Of a stretch of DNA of 18,028 bases, positions 14,682 through 18,028 are shown piece after piece. Source of the stretch: Nitrospira defluvii (GTDB lineage: Bacteria > Nitrospirota > Nitrospiria > Nitrospirales > Nitrospiraceae); assembly GCA_016199015.1 (NCBI GenBank), contig JACQHN010000275.1, forward strand, positions 1-18,028, written 5' to 3'. The translations under genes and the position numbers were made by a program. The notes under the pieces are model-generated. The model worked only from the letters and a program-made list of their open reading frames with translations, ran no database searches and was not told the DNA's origin. Within the stretch, counting starts at the first letter, position 1. Each line of letters begins with the position of its first letter.

Positions 14682-14709
14682 TTGCCTACTGTTCTTAGAC
14701 GCGTACAAT
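14682..14709 (+). promoter_or_regulatory. Sigma70-type promoter of the acyltransferase gene
   Basis: TTGCCT (14682-14687), a 16-base spacer and TACAAT (14704-14709) lie 35 bases before the chosen GTG 14745. The TACAAT -10 is the same as in the mlaE and lpxL promoters. It suggests this gene is transcribed separately from the upstream glycan operon. Confidence 0.55.
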
Positions 14710-14744
14710 TTAGGGTGTCTGATACGGCAAGGAAGCGAGGCACG

Positions 14745-16718
14745 GTGGGATTAGTCACGCCTGATTTGTGTACATTCGAAAGGTTGCCAGAGTTGCAGAA
14801 TCGTGTACAGACGATTCGAGACCAGGCATCTGTAACCACCGCCTATCGGCCTGATATCGATGGCCTACGTGCAGTCGCTGTGTTGTCCGTAGTTCTCTAC
14901 CATGCCGGGCTCACGATCTTTAGTGGCGGTTATGTAGGTGTCGATGTCTTCTTTGTGATCAGTGGTTTTCTCATAACACGATTGATGGTTGAGGAGATTG
15001 AAGGCAACGGCCGGCTCGATTTCGGAAGATTCTACCTGCGTCGAGCAAGGCGGCTACTGCCGGCTTTCTTTTTTACCCTAGTTAGTTCCAGTATCATGGC
15101 GGTCTGCCTTTTTTCTCCGCAGCTGCTGGAGGCGTATGGCGCCTCGTTGATTCACGCTGTTCTATCGGCGTCGAATTTCTATTTCTATTCAGAGAGCGGT
15201 TACTTTGACACCGCGTCCTCCCTCAAACCGTTACTGCATACATGGTCACTAGGGGTTGAGGAACAGTTTTACCTGCTTTGGCCAATTATGCTTTATCTGC
15301 TCGGGCCGAGACAATTGCGTGCGCCTGTGTTTGTGATTGTGGTGGGACTAGTCAGCCTTTTACTTGCGCAAACGATGATTGCTGATCAGGCTGCCGCTGT
15401 ATTCTTTGTGACTCCATTTAGAATATACGAGTTTTCTATCGGGGCGACTCTGGTTTGGTTGGTGCGAATTCAGCGAAGGAGTGAGTTTTCTCTGGACCTT
15501 TTGTTTCTCGGAGGATTGGCTTTGATCGCCTGTGCGGTGATTGGCTATAGCGACAAGACTATTTTCCCTGGAGTGAATGCATTGGTGCCTTGCTTGGGAG
15601 CTGCGCTCTGTATCTATGCCGGCGATGCACAGTTTGCAGGAAAGATACTGAGCAATAAATTGCTTGTGAGAATTGGCGTAATCAGCTACTCGCTCTATTT
15701 GGCTCATTGGCCAGTCATGGTGTTTTATAAATATTATATCGGTGGCGGTGAATTCACCAGTATTGAGGTATCCCTGCTGGTGGTCGCTTCGTTTGTGACG
15801 GCAATAGGTATGTTTTACTGTATTGAGCAGCCCTTTAGGCGGGCCAAGACCTCCAATGCCTATTTCTTGTTAGGTTGTGCGCTGCTGTCACTTCCCATTA
15901 GCTATATAGCCGCTTCGATGTGGGCGAAGGATGGGTGGCCCTGGCGGTCGTGGGCGACGTCAGGCGATATTTCCAATGAGGCTTTCAAAAAAGGCAAGGA
16001 ACGTAGATTCCAAGTCAGGGAGAAAATATGTCAGCATAAAGGATGGGCCGCGTGTGATGATTTGGTCAAAGGCAGTGTGAATGCACTCATCTTGGGCGAT
16101 AGTCACGCGCCTGATGCACTGAACGCATTCGAGAGAATATATCCGACGCATAACTTTTCCATGTCGGCATTGCCTGCCTGCCCACCCCACCACGACATCG
16201 AAAAAATCACTCTGCCGAGCCACCCGGAAAGAGCAAAGTGCAAGGACCTAAATATTAGGAGATTTGATCCTGAATATCTAAGAAGTTTCGACTACATTGT
16301 GATCAATATTCTTTTTGCTTGGTATACCCCCGATCATCTGGGCGACTATCTGGAATTTCTGCGGATCAACAAAATACAAAAGGTCATCGTTCTTGGCGAC
16401 TACTTGGTCTTGAAGCGAGACATGTATGAATTGCTTAACGAGTACGGCTACAACGCTGGCGCAATGAAAGAATGGATTGACAGTAACCCTCAAATCGAAT
16501 CGGCTTTACAGGGGCATGTGGAGGGAGCGGGCTATTTTTTCTTAAGCAAGCGAAATGCTTTCTGCCAGGGTGAAAACTGCGAGTTGTTTGATTCTAACAA
16601 GGTCCCTTTTACCTATGACCAACATCACCTGGCGTATGAATTTGCTGTGCGACTTGCTGCAGGCAAGGAAACTGCGATTGACCAATATTTGGGGTTTGTT
16701 GGAGATCGTGATAGGTAG
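14745..16718 (+). CDS. OafA/YrhL-like membrane O-acyltransferase with SGNH domain
   Basis: This encodes 657 residues from GTG 14745, with GAGG four bases upstream and a promoter at 14682-14709. TTG codons at 14784 and 14793 are alternatives. The N-terminal half is an acyltransferase-3 membrane domain of about ten helices: YRPDIDGLRAVAVLSVVLYH (His53), GGYVGVDVFFVISGFLIT, FYLRRARRLLPAFF and the hallmark HTWSLGVEEQFYLLWP (H165, E172-E173). The C-terminal half is a periplasmic SGNH hydrolase-like domain with GDSH (Ser453, His454) and the D-x-x-H dyad YDQHHL (Asp625, His628). Two-domain enzymes of this kind acetylate or otherwise acylate O-antigen, capsule or peptidoglycan sugars. Here it most likely decorates the neighbouring heptose glycan. 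It looks more AT-rich than the left half of the window. Confidence 0.88.
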   Translation: MGLVTPDLCTFERLPELQNRVQTIRDQASVTTAYRPDIDGLRAVAVLSVVLYHAGLTIFSGGYVGVDVFFVISGFLITRLMVEEIEGNGRLDFGRFYLRRARRLLPAFFFTLVSSSIMAVCLFSPQLLEAYGASLIHAVLSASNFYFYSESGYFDTASSLKPLLHTWSLGVEEQFYLLWPIMLYLLGPRQLRAPVFVIVVGLVSLLLAQTMIADQAAAVFFVTPFRIYEFSIGATLVWLVRIQRRSEFSLDLLFLGGLALIACAVIGYSDKTIFPGVNALVPCLGAALCIYAGDAQFAGKILSNKLLVRIGVISYSLYLAHWPVMVFYKYYIGGGEFTSIEVSLLVVASFVTAIGMFYCIEQPFRRAKTSNAYFLLGCALLSLPISYIAASMWAKDGWPWRSWATSGDISNEAFKKGKERRFQVREKICQHKGWAACDDLVKGSVNALILGDSHAPDALNAFERIYPTHNFSMSALPACPPHHDIEKITLPSHPERAKCKDLNIRRFDPEYLRSFDYIVINILFAWYTPDHLGDYLEFLRINKIQKVIVLGDYLVLKRDMYELLNEYGYNAGAMKEWIDSNPQIESALQGHVEGAGYFFLSKRNAFCQGENCELFDSNKVPFTYDQHHLAYEFAVRLAAGKETAIDQYLGFVGDRDR

Positions 16719-17013
16719 GGCGATGCGCGCACCCGCCCACGTGTTTGTGGCTCCTTTAGGGATCCCCTGGCATCAGCCCCGGTGGCTTGATCTCGGGGGA
16801 GCACTACATTTCCTCTGACACTGGATCGTGACGCCTCTCGTTGGCCGCTGTCCATCCTGGATTGGCAAGGCTCCCCTTCAGTTCCTCCTCTTGCACCAGG
16901 CGTGAAAACAGCGAAAAACCTATCCTTGCTTGAGAACTCCGGTACTATTTGCTCATTCAGGATGGATCCGCAGCCGGCTGCGATTGTGAGGCAACAGGGC
17001 GGAAACACGTGCA
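16719..17013. other. Intergenic region with no gene seen
   Basis: About 295 bases without a convincing reading frame, RNA gene or strong terminator. A possible long-loop stem (TCCCC near 16763 with GGGGA near 16797) is too weak to call. TACTAT near 16944 resembles a -10 box but has no matching -35 at proper spacing. Confidence 0.35.
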
Positions 17014-18028
17014 ATGACGGTCACGTATTTCTCAAAAAGCTCGACCATCGGTCCCAGTAGTCGCTACCGCGTCTTTCAATTCTTGCCTCATTTTCACGCC
17101 GAGGGAATCGACTGCACGGTTGATCCGCTGTTCGATGCGACCTACTTCAAAATCCTTGCGGTGCGGCCATCCGCGCTTCGAACGTTGTTGAAAGTTCCCT
17201 ATGTCCTCGCCCGCTTCCTGAAACGACTGTGGACGCTGCTTGCTCTCGGCCGGCGGGATTTGATCGTGATAGAGGGGCAACTATTCCCCTACATGCCTCC
17301 CCTGGCTGAACGACTGTTGCGGTGGCGCCGATATCGAGTGGTGGTTGAGATGGACGATGCGATCTATCTGACACGCGGACATGAGAACAAAATGCCTGCG
17401 TTGCTCTCGATGGCGACGGGAACTATCGTCGGGAATGAACAGCTGGCCTCCTATGCGAAACAGTTTTCGCCTCGGGTCTGGGTGGTGCCGACCGTAGTGG
17501 ATACCGACCGATTTGTTCCAGGCCGACAACGCTCTGCCGTCTTGGCCGATCACTCATCTGACACCATCACGATTGTGTGGATGGGGTTGGCCTACAATCT
17601 GAAATATCTGGATGTGCTGGCGCCGGCCCTTCGCGCGCTTCAATCACGATTCCACATGAACCTTCGCGTGGTCTGTTCGCAGCCTCCGCGGATGCCGGGA
17701 GTGGACGTCGATTTTCGGCCCTGGGCTATGCAACGGGAGGTGTCGGATTTGCAGGATGCCTCGATCGGTGTGATGCCGCTGGAGGATACGGAATGGGCGC
17801 GAGGGAAGTGCGGGCTAAAACTGCTGCAGTATATGGCCGTGGGGGTGCCGGCCGTCGCTTCGCCGGTCGGGGTGAATAGGGACATCATCACGAACGGGCA
17901 CAATGGGTTTCTCGCCTCCACCGAGCAGGAGTGGTATGACAGCCTCGAATCGCTCTGTCGGCAGCCTCAGTTGCGTATTCGGATGGGGCAGGCCGGACGT
18001 CGCACGGTGGAGGAGCGGTATTCCTTGG
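17014..18028 (+). CDS. Glycosyltransferase, GT4/GT1-like (GT-B), 3' truncated by window
   Basis: The frame opens at ATG 17014 and is still open at the last base, giving about 338 residues. The N-terminus TVTYFSKSSTIGPSSRYRVF is a typical GT-B opening. VVVEMDDAIYL and, further on, GTIVGNEQLASYA and VVPTVVDTDRFVPG are the GT4 hinge and second-domain entry. ITIVWMGLAYNLKYLDVLAP starts the nucleotide-sugar-binding domain. The region ASIGVMPLEDTEWARGKCGL, then LKLLQYMAVGVPAVASPVGVN, carries the usual K-x-LQYMA-x-G-x-P block, with NGHNGFLA close to the C-terminal end of the fold. It probably transfers a sugar to the growing surface glycan; donor and acceptor are unknown. The ribosome site is weak, and composition is more GC-rich than in the preceding acyltransferase gene. 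Confidence 0.85.
   Translation, partial: MTVTYFSKSSTIGPSSRYRVFQFLPHFHAEGIDCTVDPLFDATYFKILAVRPSALRTLLKVPYVLARFLKRLWTLLALGRRDLIVIEGQLFPYMPPLAERLLRWRRYRVVVEMDDAIYLTRGHENKMPALLSMATGTIVGNEQLASYAKQFSPRVWVVPTVVDTDRFVPGRQRSAVLADHSSDTITIVWMGLAYNLKYLDVLAPALRALQSRFHMNLRVVCSQPPRMPGVDVDFRPWAMQREVSDLQDASIGVMPLEDTEWARGKCGLKLLQYMAVGVPAVASPVGVNRDIITNGHNGFLASTEQEWYDSLESLCRQPQLRIRMGQAGRRTVEERYSL

Noticed and set aside
16625..17014. Minus-strand 129-codon frame over the acyltransferase end and intergenic region
   Set aside because: It is antisense to the SGNH domain for part of its length and has no recognisable motif.

Overview
This window looks like the chromosome of a Gram-negative bacterium with moderately high GC. 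The style of the core genes resembles Nitrospirota (Nitrospira-like); this is my inference from overall gene style, not from a marker gene. The outer-membrane character is clear: a lipid A acyltransferase, a lipid-transport (Mla-type) ABC operon and a lipoprotein are all present.

Layout. (1) 1-523: 3' end of a GspE/PilB-type secretion or pilus ATPase, converging on the next operon. (2) 553-4053, minus strand: a four-gene operon in the order permease (MlaE/YrbE), ATPase (MlaF-like), MCE protein (MlaD) and TPR lipoprotein, with ATGA start/stop overlaps and a strong upstream promoter. (3) 4280-5042, minus strand: two tandem PilZ proteins, probably c-di-GMP receptors. (4) 5209-6147, minus strand: an LpxL/HtrB-type lipid A acyltransferase with its own promoter. 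(5) 6225-7508: a 1284-bp IS3-family element with matching terminal inverted repeats, an intact DDE orfB and an orfA with a probable one-base deletion. No target duplication is visible. (6) 7587-14246, plus strand: a surface-polysaccharide cluster containing three SAM methyltransferases, a heptose 7-phosphate kinase (hddA), a heptose 1-phosphate guanylyltransferase (hddC) and a double-domain GT2 glycosyltransferase. (7) about 14385-14650, minus strand: a fossil of a second IS3-type transposase. (8) 14745-16718: a membrane O-acyltransferase with an SGNH domain behind its own promoter. (9) 17014 to the window end: the start of a GT4/GT1-like glycosyltransferase.

How the genes fit together. The left part handles envelope lipids: Mla transport and lipid A acylation. 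The right part would make GDP-D-glycero-alpha-D-manno-heptose (HddA then HddC) and build, methylate and O-acylate a heptose-containing glycan such as a capsule, O-antigen or S-layer glycan. The two halves are separated by an IS element without a target duplication, and a second transposase fossil lies inside the right half, so the glycan locus looks like a rearranged or acquired variable region.

The most interesting points are a Mla-type ATPase whose signature, catalytic Glu and switch His are all non-canonical; the IS junction, which appears to have beheaded a gene of the glycan operon; and a recurring TTGCNN-16/17-TACAAT promoter in front of three transcription units. I see no clear evidence of a wholly new system.
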